Positions 54,237 through 63,874 of a DNA stretch of 64,000 nucleotides are shown here, piece after piece. How positions within the stretch are numbered: the stretch's first letter is position 1; every line of letters starts with the position of its first letter. This DNA comes from Nitrincola alkalisediminis (GTDB taxonomy: Bacteria > Pseudomonadota > Gammaproteobacteria > Pseudomonadales > Balneatricaceae). Where the stretch lies: assembly GCF_009821115.1 (NCBI RefSeq), contig NZ_VYTY01000003.1, positions 428,386-492,385 of the forward strand, in the 5' to 3' direction. A model generated the notes under the pieces. The model worked only from the letters and a program-made list of their open reading frames with translations, was not told where the DNA came from and did not search any database. The position numbers were made by a program, and so were the translations under genes.

Positions 54237-55934
54237 ATGACTTATAGCAATTTAGTGTTTCCGGACATTAAGCATCTTGTTGAAAAGCTACATTTTAATC
54301 CAGAGGAAGGCAAAATTTGGTTAGCTGAACAACGGACTGTTTTGATGGGTTTGGGTGCGCTTTCAAGCTTTCGAAAGGAAATTATTACAACCTTAGGCAT
54401 GGCGCGAGCCAAAGGCTTTTTCATGCGGTTAGGGTACTATTCCGGTATGCGTGATGCTGAGTTGGCAAAAAAATTAAACCCAGATGCAGACCCAGATCAA
54501 GCCTTTCTAACCGGCCCTCAACTTCACTGCCTTCGAGGAATGGTCAAAGTTATTCCTCTAGCACTTGAATACGACCCTGCTAAAAAACATTTCTACGCCG
54601 AGTTTGAATGGGTTGATTCGTTTGAAGTTGAAATCTGTCGAATGTCATTAGGGCAGCTTGAAGAGCCTGCATGCTGGATGCTTTTAGGCTACGCATGCGC
54701 ATATTCGAGTTACTTCACTGGCCTGGATATACAGTTTCGGGAAGTTGAATGTCGAGGGCAAGGGGATCAGCATTGTCGAATTGTTGGTAAAGTCGCATCG
54801 GAATGGCCCGATCACGAAGAGTTTAGTCATTTGTTTCGTGAAGCCCCATTGATTGACGAACTCTACGAACTGCAATCCCGCATCGCGGATTTAGAGCAGA
54901 GTCTTGGTTACCCAGAGAATCTACCTAAGGCAATAGGTGAGGCTCCACCCTTCACAAGTGCATTAGAAATGATAGACCGTGGAGCAAACGCCGAGGTGAC
55001 CATGTTATTAATTGGCGAAACGGGAACCGGCAAAGAGGTGTTGGCTCGGCGTGTGCATAGCATGAGTTCACGGAAGGATGGCCCTTTTGTAGCTGTTAAT
55101 TGTGCGGCGATTCCGCCAGAGTTGATTGAGTCAGAGTTATTTGGTGTGGAAAAGGGGGCTTTTACAGGAGCGACCCAATCCCGTAAGGGGCGATTTGAGA
55201 GGGCTCATGCTGGAACTATTTTTTTAGATGAAGTGGTTGAATTATCACCCAGAGCTCAAGCCGCTCTGCTACGCGTGATTCAGGAAGGAGAGCTTGAGCG
55301 TGTTGGCGATGACCAAACTCGAAAAGTAGATGTTCGCATTGTTGCGGCGACCAATGAGGATCTGGCAAATGCAGTCAAAGCAGGGCGTTTTCGTGCAGAT
55401 CTGTTCTACCGTATCAACGCCTATATGGTCATTATTCCACCCTTACGTGAACGCCAAAATGATATTGCCCTCCTCGCTGAGCATTTCCGGAAGCGATATG
55501 AAAAACAGTATCGAAAAGTGACCTTAGGATTTACAGACCGCGCCCTCGCGGCACTGCATGATCACAATTGGCCAGGGAATATCCGCGAGCTGGAAAACAC
55601 GGTTGAGCGCGGTATCATTCTGACAGATGATAATAGCTCGATTACAGAACAGAGTTTGTTCAGTATGAGCGGGAATAAAAGTTCACATGAACATGATAAA
55701 GTCAGAAAAATTAATACATCATCGGGTCAGCTTGAAAATTCTTCATCAGAAAGGGTGTTTATTGACTCTTTATCAGAGCAAATCTTGGTACATCAGATTA
55801 GCATAGAAACTCTCGAAAAATCGTTAATTGAAAGAGCGATGAATAGATCTGAAGGCAATATTGCGGCAGCTGCTCGATTACTTGGGTTAAGTCGCCCAGC
55901 GCTGGCCTATCGAATAAAACGCAGTCAAAATTAA
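54237..55934 (+). CDS. dmpR: DmpR/XylR-type sigma54-dependent aromatic-responsive activator
   Basis: Activates the sigma54 promoter at 41830 in response to phenols; 565 aa. Order: sensory domain with the XylR N and 4-vinyl-reductase (V4R) region (about 10-210), including GKIWLAEQRTVLMGLGALSSFR and cysteines likely holding zinc (CRMSLG, C of DIQFREVECRG, HCRIVG); AAA+ domain with Walker A GETGTGKE, sigma54-contact GAFTGA and Walker B TIFLDEV; and C-terminal Fis-type helix-turn-helix (NIAAAARLLGLSRPALAYRIKR). ATG 54237 has ACAAGG upstream; the ATG at 54207 adds ten residues without one. It is co-directional and downstream of the operon, unlike the divergent arrangement in Pseudomonas CF600. Confidence 0.93.
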   Translation: MTYSNLVFPDIKHLVEKLHFNPEEGKIWLAEQRTVLMGLGALSSFRKEIITTLGMARAKGFFMRLGYYSGMRDAELAKKLNPDADPDQAFLTGPQLHCLRGMVKVIPLALEYDPAKKHFYAEFEWVDSFEVEICRMSLGQLEEPACWMLLGYACAYSSYFTGLDIQFREVECRGQGDQHCRIVGKVASEWPDHEEFSHLFREAPLIDELYELQSRIADLEQSLGYPENLPKAIGEAPPFTSALEMIDRGANAEVTMLLIGETGTGKEVLARRVHSMSSRKDGPFVAVNCAAIPPELIESELFGVEKGAFTGATQSRKGRFERAHAGTIFLDEVVELSPRAQAALLRVIQEGELERVGDDQTRKVDVRIVAATNEDLANAVKAGRFRADLFYRINAYMVIIPPLRERQNDIALLAEHFRKRYEKQYRKVTLGFTDRALAALHDHNWPGNIRELENTVERGIILTDDNSSITEQSLFSMSGNKSSHEHDKVRKINTSSGQLENSSSERVFIDSLSEQILVHQISIETLEKSLIERAMNRSEGNIAAAARLLGLSRPALAYRIKRSQN

Positions 55935-56036
55935 TGCGATACATGCCAATATTACTCATTTCAGATCAAATGATGATTGATTTACGTTTTCTTTATCAGA
56001 TAATGCTTAAGTTACCCATCAGCGAAGCGGAAAGTT

Positions 56037-57632
56037 ATGATCAATATAAAGCGCTCTCTTAGTCTTTTAATCCTATCAGCCTTGATCTTAATGTTGATCT
56101 CCTCTGCTTCAACCTTTGTGTTGATGAATAAAAGTGCACAAACCTTAGTCGAGCATATTAATACCGATGTTGATGTAGAAAGGCATTTGTCTAAGCTTTT
56201 ATCTGAGTCATTAGGCTTACGCCTTGCGGTGCTGGCTAAAATTACGAATCCCAGCAATGAGCAGCCGAATCGAAGCTATGAGCGCGCAGAACAGGAAATG
56301 ACCGCTGCCATTACAGAAATTCAACAAATGAACATTGAGAAGCTGAATAGATTGCTGGTGTTGCACTCCACATGGATGCGACTGTCACAGCAGATGATGC
56401 AAGATGCGTCGAACGCACGTACTGAGCAGGCATTGGCAACGATTTCGACAGAAGCGCCCATTTGGCAAGCTTTTCGCGTGCCCTTACTTGAGGAGTTAGC
56501 CTTGAGCAGTGAACAGGCCAGTACAGCCTATCAGATAGCCAATCAGCGCCGGAACCAAGCGGTTACCTCAACGTTACTGCTGATGGCATTTGCGTTAGCC
56601 TTAATGACCTTTATCAGTCTGGTGTTTTACCGTCGCATGAGTTTGGCCTTAGGTGGTGACGTCAACTACGCCGTAAAGGTGACGCATGCCATTGCCGAAG
56701 GGGATTTGTCTCTTAAGGTTGAGGTGGCACCGGGCGCCGACAAAAGTTTACTGGCTGAGTTGAGTAGAATGCAGAGGGGGTTACAAACCTTAGTTACATT
56801 GGTCAAGCGTAATGCAGAGGATGTAAGCCAAGAAGCTCAAAGTGTTCATAGTAAAACGGACGAGTGTCTTCGTTTAACCCAACTCCAAGCCCAGAGTACT
56901 GATACTGTTGCCTCAGCGATGACAGAAATGACGGCCAGTGCACACGAAGTGTCAAGCAATGTAGCACAAACAGCGCAAGCGGCACGTATTGCTGAAGAGA
57001 AAGCGGTCAATAGCCAGCAGCAGCTGACAACAACGCTGACAACCCTAGAGCTGTTGAATCATAATATTCAAGATACCTCACAGGTGATGAATGATTTACA
57101 AGCTAGGACGGAGGGAATCAATCAAATCATTGATGTCATTCGTAATATTGCCGAGCAAACCAATCTACTCGCCCTAAATGCGGCGATCGAAGCTGCGCGA
57201 GCGGGTGATCAAGGTCGAGGGTTTGCAGTGGTGGCAGACGAAGTGAGAACGTTAGCGACGCGATCAGCGCAAAGTACCGAAAAAATCAGTGAAGTGATTG
57301 GTGCATTAATCGCAGAGTCACGTCGTGCTCACCAAGCGATGGAAAAGAGTCGTGAGCAAACATCTGAGACAGTGACGCTAGCCAACGTGACCTTATCTGA
57401 GTTAAATGAAATGATGAAAGCGATTGAACAGATTGCGGACATGAGCACTCAGATAGCAAGTGCTGCCGAGCAGTAGTCCATGACGGCAGATGATATTAAT
57501 CGCAATATGATCACCATTAATGAAATGTCCGAAGCGAGTCGGCAGGCCTTTAATGAAACGTTCAGTTCGACAGAGCGTCTGAGTTATGCGTCGAAAATAC
57601 TCAGTAACGAGGTTGAAAAATTTAAAGTTTAA
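56037..57632 (+). pseudogene. methyl-accepting chemotaxis protein interrupted by an amber codon
   Basis: Chemoreceptor of 531 codons if read through. The frame has a TAG at 57474-57476, in the sequence ending AAEQ, then continues in frame as SMTADDINRNMITINEMSE to a TAA at 57630-57632. Domains: transmembrane helix (about 8-30), a four-helix-type periplasmic domain of about 150 residues, second helix near 182-203, HAMP, and signalling domain with the tip [41 protein letters not shown]. The stop removes the last 51 residues of the return helix. One base change from CAG would explain it, since relatives have Gln-Gln-Ser here. Truncation may abolish signalling. Confidence 0.75.
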
Positions 57633-57641
57633 TACAACTCC

Positions 57642-57669
57642 ATCGCTAAAAAGTGATGCTTTTAGCGAT
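57642..57669. terminator. stem-loop between convergent mcp and metR
   Basis: ATCGCTAAAA pairs perfectly with TTTTAGCGAT (10 bp) around AGTGATGC, spanning the metR stop. It could serve both genes. The T-run is inside the stem, so strength is uncertain. Confidence 0.45.
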
Positions 57670-58536
57670 ATCAAAAAAAGACTGCACTAATGGGGAGTCG
57701 CGATCATCATCGCGCCGTCCTAAGTGAATATGCTTATAAATGCCCTCTTGCCCTAAACGAAGGGGGCGAATCGGCAAGGTGTTGGCTGTCTGCTCCACGA
57801 GCCAGCGTGGTAAGGCTGTGACACCACGGTTTGATGCAACCATCTGCAGCAAAATTTCAGTTGCTTCTAAGGTTTTGTGCTTTTTAGGACGACAATTCGC
57901 AGGCAATAAAAACTGCTGAAAAATATCCAATCGATCCACATCAACCGGATAGGTTAATAAAACCTCATTGACGAGTGCGTGTGGCTCAACATGGTTAAGA
58001 TCATGAAGTGGATGGGTTGCCCCCACCACGAGAACCAATTCATACGAAAACACAGGTTCGAAGGTCACACCGGGTCTGTGTAATGGATCGGGGGTGACTA
58101 AAAGATCGATATCATGATTAAAAAGAGCGGCCATACCGCCAAATTGAAAACTTTGCTTAACATCCAGATCCACATTGGGAAACTGGCTTAAAAAAGGGCT
58201 AACAACTTTAAGCAGCCATTGATAGCAAGGATGACATTCCATACCAATGTTTAGGCTGCCTTGCTCATGCTGGGCAAATTGAAGCAGTGTTTCATCGATG
58301 CGCTCGAGTTGTGGCAGTACACGTTTTGCTTCTTTTAATAAGTAATGGCCTGCTTGGGTTAAACGGACACCGCGCCCATCTTTGACCCAAAGAGGCCCTC
58401 CAATCATAGACTCCAACTTTTTGACAGTATGACTGAGTGCGGATTGCGTGAGATTCAAGGCATCTGCTGCAGCTGTGACGGAGCCTTTGCGCTCTAGCTC
58501 GCGAAGAATACGAAGATGGGTGCGTTCAATCATCAT
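57646..58536 (-). CDS. metR: LysR-type transcriptional regulator MetR
   Basis: Homocysteine-responsive regulator of methionine genes, 296 aa. Winged helix-turn-helix at 5-60 with GSVTAAADALNLTQSALSHTVKKLE. The effector domain has the MetR signatures ECHPCYQWL, LDLLVTPDPLHRPGV-like text, LTYPVDVDRLDIFQQFLLPA and MVASNRGVTALPRWLVE, closely paralleling E. coli MetR. No metE or metF gene adjoins; azurin is divergent. Two consecutive ATGs (58536, 58533) are possible starts. Confidence 0.88.
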   Translation of the reverse strand: MMIERTHLRILRELERKGSVTAAADALNLTQSALSHTVKKLESMIGGPLWVKDGRGVRLTQAGHYLLKEAKRVLPQLERIDETLLQFAQHEQGSLNIGMECHPCYQWLLKVVSPFLSQFPNVDLDVKQSFQFGGMAALFNHDIDLLVTPDPLHRPGVTFEPVFSYELVLVVGATHPLHDLNHVEPHALVNEVLLTYPVDVDRLDIFQQFLLPANCRPKKHKTLEATEILLQMVASNRGVTALPRWLVEQTANTLPIRPLRLGQEGIYKHIHLGRRDDDRDSPLVQSFFDIAKSITF

Positions 58537-58633
58537 TAATTACTATTTTTAATCGGTTGATATCAATCTATCCTTTTTATTCATTGCTTTCAATTTTTCG
58601 CATGTATGGTGATTTATTTTTTTATTTGATAAT

Positions 58634-58652
58634 AGTAATAATAATGATTACT
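58634..58652 (+). promoter_or_regulatory. Fur-box-like site upstream of azurin
   Basis: AGTAATAATAATGATTACT fits the Fur hexamer layout with an inverted repeat ATAGTAAT/ATTACTAT around it, 33 bases before the azurin ATG. It is among the better Fur-like sites in the window. Confidence 0.65.
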
Positions 58653-58684
58653 ATCAATCCGTCAGTTAATAACGGAGTTTTCAA

Positions 58685-59125
58685 ATGAAACGTCTTACGC
58701 TAACGAGCCTATTGCTATGCTTGCCTGCTTTTGCTTTTGCATCAACCTGCGAGTTGAGCATTGATAGTACAGATCAAATGAGATTTACAGAAACTGAGCT
58801 TCGTGTTCCGGCTGGGTGCGAAACCGTTAATCTTACGTTGACTCATTCGGGTAATTTAGCCAAAACAGTCATGGGCCATAATTGGGTATTGGTTGAATCG
58901 GATCAGCTTAGTGCCGTTGCTACTGCTGCCATGGCGGCGGGTGCGGCGAATAACTATTTGCCTGAAGGCGATGATCGAATTTTTGCAGCAACGGATCTAA
59001 TCGGGGGCGGGGAAAGCACGAGTATCGAGTTTTCAGTGGCCGATTTGAAAGGAAAAGACCTTACCTTCTTCTGCTCGTTTCCTGGGCATTCTGCTTTGAT
59101 GAAAGGGGCGTTTATTGTAGAGTAA
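58685..59125 (+). CDS. azu: azurin
   Basis: Periplasmic type 1 blue-copper electron carrier, 146 aa with a signal peptide ending in AFAS-TC. Copper ligands: histidine in VMGHNWVL, cysteine and histidine in FFCSFPGHSALMKG, plus the methionine. A disulphide is likely between the cysteines in TCELS and AGCETV. TAACGGAG precedes the ATG. The Fur-like box suggests the copper protein is induced when iron is limiting. Confidence 0.94.
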   Translation: MKRLTLTSLLLCLPAFAFASTCELSIDSTDQMRFTETELRVPAGCETVNLTLTHSGNLAKTVMGHNWVLVESDQLSAVATAAMAAGAANNYLPEGDDRIFAATDLIGGGESTSIEFSVADLKGKDLTFFCSFPGHSALMKGAFIVE

Positions 59126-59140
59126 GTGCCTTGCTTGAAC

Positions 59141-61429
59141 TCACTCGATGACTTGAGTAAAGATGCTGAATTGATTCTTGCCAGATAGCTTTGCTTCGTA
59201 CATCGCTTGATCGGCTTGTTTTAATAAATCTTCGAAATCGAGTGTTTTTTCCTGCGGGTAAAACGTTATTCCCAAGCTAGCCGAAACATTAAAGCGCTTG
59301 TCTTTATACGTGTGCGTGGTCGTGCATGCTTGAAGCAGGCGCTTGGCCGTTCTTTTACAGGCATCTTGATCACTAAGATCGGTTAAGATTGCAACAAATT
59401 CATCGCCACCAATCCTTGCTAATGTATCGCCTTCTCGCAGGGATAAACTCATTTGCTTGGCTACGAAGCGCAGTAAACTATCGCCTGCGTCATGCCCATA
59501 TTCATCATTGATTCTTTTGAAGCCATCCAAATCTATAAAGACAACAGCCAGTTTACGATGATGGCGATGAGCATTCAGTATTGCTTGTTTCAAGCGGTCT
59601 AAGAGCAAAGAACGATTGGGTAGGTTTGTTAAAAGATCGAAATGCGCCATTTTTTGCAGACGAGATTCCTGCTGTTTTTGAAGACTAATATCAGTAAACA
59701 ATGAAACGTAATGAACAATCGTATGGTTTTCATCTCGAACCGCCGTAATGGTAAGGTGCTCTATAAACACTTCGCCATTTTTTCGCCTATTCCAGACTTC
59801 TCCATTCCAATTTCCATCTTGTTGAATCGCGCTCCAAAGTTCAGCATAAAATTGTGAGTCTTGGTGTCCAGATTTGAGTAATCTGGGTGTTTGCCCAATC
59901 ACATCTGATCGTTCATAGCCAGTGATTGTACAAAAAGCATCGTTAACTTCCAGGATCACCCCATTTGGGTCGCAGATCATAATCCCTTCGTTAGCATGGC
60001 TAAATACGCTTGCAAGCTGGCTTAGTTTGATGTTTTGCTCATGCAGTAATGCGAGATGTTGTTGTCGTTCAGTAATATCCTCCATGATGCCGACGAAGTG
60101 CGTAAGCTCATGTTGATCATTATTAACGGCAGAGATTCGAGTGGCCACGATGATTGGATGACCTGAGATGGTTTTGTTTATTAACTCTCCTTCCCAATCC
60201 AAGCCTTGCTGCAAATGTGTGTTAAGTTGATTGAGCACCTCGGGAGAGGTTAAGCCACTGGCTAAACAATTTGGGTTTTGTCCGATAAGTTGATCCGATG
60301 AAAATCCAAACAAGCGTTCAACTGCAGAATTGACATAAACAATAGTACGGTATTTATCTGTAACGATCACGGCTGCGGTTGAGTGTTCGACTGCACTAAA
60401 AAGAAGCTTCTTTTGTTCTTGAATAACAGAACGCCGCAGTACTTCGATAAAGAGGCCAGTAAAAGAAACCAGTATAAGTAGAAGAAAAGCAACCAGCATC
60501 ATCATTTGATTTTTGTTACTGGAGCGCCAGTTGTAAAGAAGGTCCTGCTTTGATTGTGTGACCGAAATGATAACAGGGTAACGCAATGAAAGACTCAAGG
60601 CGTGCGTCAGGTGTTCGGATGGTATTCGTTGAGTTTTAAGCCCGGACTCAAGTAAGAAGGATACATCGGGTAAAGGAGTATGCTTAGGTAATGTTGAAAT
60701 TAAGCGTTCGTTATCATAGCCGATTAAGCTTAAATCAAAATGAGCACCATTTGCCCCTTCGTTCTGATCGAATAGCTCAGTGAAGTAATCTGGATTGAGT
60801 GCAACAAGTATCCAGTAGGTTTCCCCCTTTTCCTCCTTAAACCATAAAGGAAGACCTGTAATCAGTATTGAGTGGTTAGAACGGATGGTCATTTGATCCG
60901 TCATGGGGACAAAACGTTGATCAATTGAACCAAAGATAATTAAACCATTTGATGAACGTGAGTTTCGATGTTGATCCAGTTGAAGATGCTGAGTATCAAG
61001 ATGTTTACCTTCACTGCGTCCTGCACTGTCTATTAAGACGGATGTGTCTTTCAGAACGAGAATTTGACGAATATGAGGGGCGAAGTATAGGGTGTCATCA
61101 ATACGCTCTCTTAAGCGGGCGAGCCAACTTGGGTCTTCAGTGTCTAGAGGACGTTGAGGGATGAGTGTTTCCAGTGAAAGAATACTGGCTTCCACAGACT
61201 CCAGTGTACGTGTAATACTGCGCTCTAATATTTGGCTTTGGAATGTAATTCTTTGATTGTTAAGATCATTTTCTTTTTTGAGACTGCTCCATACCGTCAT
61301 TATTACGGTACTGATCAAAGCAAAAAACAGTATGACAATTAACACAAGGAAACGCCAATGCGTGTATAACCTGTGTAAACTAAATATCGAGCGAACAGAC
61401 TGAAGTTTTTGTAGATCTAAAGTACTCAA
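59141..61429 (-). CDS. membrane PAS-GGDEF diguanylate cyclase
   Basis: Predicted cyclic-di-GMP synthase of 762 aa. Order: transmembrane helix (about 29-49), periplasmic Cache-like region, second helix near 307-331, PAS domains at about 345-455 and 470-590, then GGDEF domain (about 600-755). The active motif GGDEF is intact in TLARIGGDEFVAIL, and the inhibitory site REGD lies five residues before it, so product inhibition is expected. No EAL domain. It ends 16 bases from convergent azurin. Confidence 0.92.
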   Translation of the reverse strand: MSTLDLQKLQSVRSIFSLHRLYTHWRFLVLIVILFFALISTVIMTVWSSLKKENDLNNQRITFQSQILERSITRTLESVEASILSLETLIPQRPLDTEDPSWLARLRERIDDTLYFAPHIRQILVLKDTSVLIDSAGRSEGKHLDTQHLQLDQHRNSRSSNGLIIFGSIDQRFVPMTDQMTIRSNHSILITGLPLWFKEEKGETYWILVALNPDYFTELFDQNEGANGAHFDLSLIGYDNERLISTLPKHTPLPDVSFLLESGLKTQRIPSEHLTHALSLSLRYPVIISVTQSKQDLLYNWRSSNKNQMMMLVAFLLLILVSFTGLFIEVLRRSVIQEQKKLLFSAVEHSTAAVIVTDKYRTIVYVNSAVERLFGFSSDQLIGQNPNCLASGLTSPEVLNQLNTHLQQGLDWEGELINKTISGHPIIVATRISAVNNDQHELTHFVGIMEDITERQQHLALLHEQNIKLSQLASVFSHANEGIMICDPNGVILEVNDAFCTITGYERSDVIGQTPRLLKSGHQDSQFYAELWSAIQQDGNWNGEVWNRRKNGEVFIEHLTITAVRDENHTIVHYVSLFTDISLQKQQESRLQKMAHFDLLTNLPNRSLLLDRLKQAILNAHRHHRKLAVVFIDLDGFKRINDEYGHDAGDSLLRFVAKQMSLSLREGDTLARIGGDEFVAILTDLSDQDACKRTAKRLLQACTTTHTYKDKRFNVSASLGITFYPQEKTLDFEDLLKQADQAMYEAKLSGKNQFSIFTQVIE

Positions 61430-61501
61430 CCCTACGCTTCCAATTTAATCTATTAACATTTAAGCTCCGCAATTCTAGCACATAAGATTGGAACTCACGA
61501 A

Positions 61502-62311
61502 ATGAAATTAAAGCGCTTTGGTCTGATTGCTATGCTTCTATATGTGTATAACGTCAGCATTGCTGAAGAATTAAGTGCCAAAAAAGCTGACCGATTGCTC
61601 AATATAAAAATGAATAACGAATTACGTGTCTGTATTTGGCCAGACTATTACTCCATTACGTATCGTAATCCTCGTACTCAAATGTTAGAGGGGATTGATA
61701 TTGATATTGCGCATGCATTTGCAGAGTTTCTCGATGTAAACATCATTTTTGTAGACAGTTCTTTTGCGATGCTTGTGGAAAATTTATCAAACAATCGTTG
61801 CGATATAGCCATGCATGGTGTTGGAGTACGTGAAGATCGTGCGCAGTTTATGGCGTTTACGCAACCGCATCTCCGTAGTGGTATTTTTGCAGTGGGTCGA
61901 AAGAACAATTCAGATATACAGTCATGGGAGGATATAGATCAGCTAGGCAATATAGTAGTGGCTCAAAAAGGCACGTATATGGAACCTGTAATGCGTGATC
62001 AATTAGAGTATGCCGAACTAACCGTGGTGGATGATTTTATGGCCAGAGAACAAGAAGTTATGTCTGGCAGGGCGGATGTGTTCATGACCGACTACCCTTA
62101 TGCGCTCAGAATGGTGTCTTTAACTCAATGGGCTCGTCTTATTGAGCCTCCAACTCCACTAGCACCAACGGATTATGCGTATGCAGTCCCACTCAATGAG
62201 GATCAATGGTTAAAGACAGTCAATCATTTTATGGACGAGATACGGTCAAAAGGGTTGTTACTTGAATTTGCACGTAAGAATGGTCTAGAGCCGATCGTCT
62301 TAGTTGACTAA
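61502..62311 (+). CDS. amino-acid-type ABC transporter substrate-binding protein (SBP_bac_3)
   Basis: Periplasmic solute-binding protein of 269 aa, signal peptide about 1-21 (NVSIAEE). Bi-lobed SBP_bac_3 signatures: LRVCIWPDYYSITYRNP, EGIDIDIAHAFAEFLDVNIIFVDSS, NRCDIAMHGVGVREDRAQFMAFTQPH, and VVAQKGTYME. No permease or ATPase gene adjoins it, so it may be an orphan binding protein or a sensor-linked factor. It sits head-to-head with the PAS-GGDEF gene. Ligand unknown. Confidence 0.82.
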   Translation: MKLKRFGLIAMLLYVYNVSIAEELSAKKADRLLNIKMNNELRVCIWPDYYSITYRNPRTQMLEGIDIDIAHAFAEFLDVNIIFVDSSFAMLVENLSNNRCDIAMHGVGVREDRAQFMAFTQPHLRSGIFAVGRKNNSDIQSWEDIDQLGNIVVAQKGTYMEPVMRDQLEYAELTVVDDFMAREQEVMSGRADVFMTDYPYALRMVSLTQWARLIEPPTPLAPTDYAYAVPLNEDQWLKTVNHFMDEIRSKGLLLEFARKNGLEPIVLVD

Positions 62312-62323
62312 AAGCTGTACTTT

Positions 62324-62791
62324 TTAAGGGGCACCTTTTAACTTTAAATATTCTAAAGCTGGCGTAAAACCGTCCTCTGCTGAGAGCCTCATCCACTGCC
62401 ACGCCAAGTCTGGATTGGCCTCGACCCCCTTGCCCTCGAACAAGTTGAGGGCGTAATTGTATTTCGCAAGGCTGGCATAGCCACCTTCAAGCTCAGCGGC
62501 GGTGCGCAGTAAGGTATTTGCGTAAGCGAGATCTTTCTGTACACCAACACCTGTTTCATATATTTGTGCCAGCCCAATGTAGGAATAGCCATCTTGCCAA
62601 CGAGCAATACAGTCCTCAAAGATTCGAATAGCGCTGGTGTGATCACCTGTTTTTCGCGCCACATATCCATAAAAGCATTTGCCACGCTGATCTGAGTCAA
62701 TCACGGCTTGATAGTCTGGAGTGGCCACTGCCTGTGTGTTGATTTGCAATAGGATTAAGCAGGATAATGCCTTTAAGGTTAAATACTTCAT
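62324..62791 (-). CDS. exported Sel1-repeat protein
   Basis: 155-aa protein with signal peptide (about 1-23, ending in AVA-TP). It has Sel1-like helical repeats: YGYVARKTGDHTSAIRIFEDCIARW, YIGLAQIYETGVGVQKDLAYANTLLRTAAE and YNYALNLFEGKGVEANPDLAWQWMRLSAEDG. Such proteins mediate protein contacts; the partner is unknown. Gene ends 12 bases from the convergent binding-protein gene. Confidence 0.75.
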   Translation of the reverse strand: MKYLTLKALSCLILLQINTQAVATPDYQAVIDSDQRGKCFYGYVARKTGDHTSAIRIFEDCIARWQDGYSYIGLAQIYETGVGVQKDLAYANTLLRTAAELEGGYASLAKYNYALNLFEGKGVEANPDLAWQWMRLSAEDGFTPALEYLKLKGAP

Positions 62792-62878
62792 TATTGTCGT
62801 ACCAAGGTTTTTTATTGAGTGTAGATGTCTGAACGTGAGGTCGCCAGAAAGCGGATTCAGATCGATACCAAAAGAGTA

Positions 62879-63874
62879 CTAAAGTATAGGTTTAACGTGG
62901 ATGGGGATGGAGACCCAAAAAATAGCGCCTTTGGATAATGCTGATTTGTAACCTATTTTACCTCCCATTCCTTCAATCAGTTGCTTACTGATCGCTAATC
63001 CTAATCCTGACCCCTCAAATTGACGATTCATATCACTTTTTTCTTGTCTGAACTGAGTGAATAAAAAAGGAATGAAATCAGGTTTGACTCCAGGTCCTTG
63101 GTCCTCTACTGATATGGTTACGCTATTATGTTCTACATAAATATCTATTTTAACTTTTGAAAAACTAGGAGAGAATTTGATAGCATTTGATAATAAGTTT
63201 GATATGACCTGCTCAAATCGGATCGGATCAACGCAAATACTAATGTTCGATTCAAACTGGCAAAGCTCAAGGCGAATACCTTTTTCAGAAAGGTAAGTAC
63301 TGTGTTGCTCAGTGGACCTAGTTAATAAGGGGTATAGCTCCACATTACGTAATTCGATATTTAATTTGTTTGATTTAAGTTTTGCGAAATCAACAACGTC
63401 GTTAACCAATGCTTTCAATCTATGTGCATTACTAAGCGAATTTTTAATTAGTTTCTTGATCTTTTCCGGTAGGTTGCCTATTTTTTCTGAATCTATTAGA
63501 TCAAGACTTCCCAGTATAGCGGTAACGGGTGTTCGGAATTCATGGCTTATATTTGCAATAAAATCATCTTGAAGTTTTTCATATTTTTTTCGTTTTTGGA
63601 TATCAATAATCAGTATAATGAACGCTATGTCTTGAGCTGTTTTAGAGTTGTCCAGTTGCCGTATTTGAATCTGAACATCAATATTTTCGCTGATCCTTCT
63701 AATTTTGGTTTCAAATGTATTAATCGAGAATGGCCTTTCTATAGAGGGGTTTTCCTCAGTTGATGCATAAAATAATGATTTTAAAGGATTTTCTTCCGGT
63801 GAGCTGTCGTGGAAAAGAGCAAATATTGATTGGTTAATAAGGCCTTCAGGTGGTAATCCCGTTAAGTCTGTCAT
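62879..63874 (-). pseudogene. sensor histidine kinase with N-terminus removed by an insertion element
   Basis: What remains is 331 aa: the back part of a PAS domain (LTGLPPEGLINQSIFALF opening inside the domain), a phosphoacceptor helix with DDFIANISHEFRTPVTAILGSLD, and ATPase motifs NLLSNAIKFSPS, DQGPGV and GSGLGLAISKQL. The catalytic core is intact, but the start coincides with the boundary of the IS-like sequence, and the upstream in-frame sequence meets a stop inside that element. The original sensor and front of the PAS domain are missing. The ATG at 63874 is probably incidental. Confidence 0.7.
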
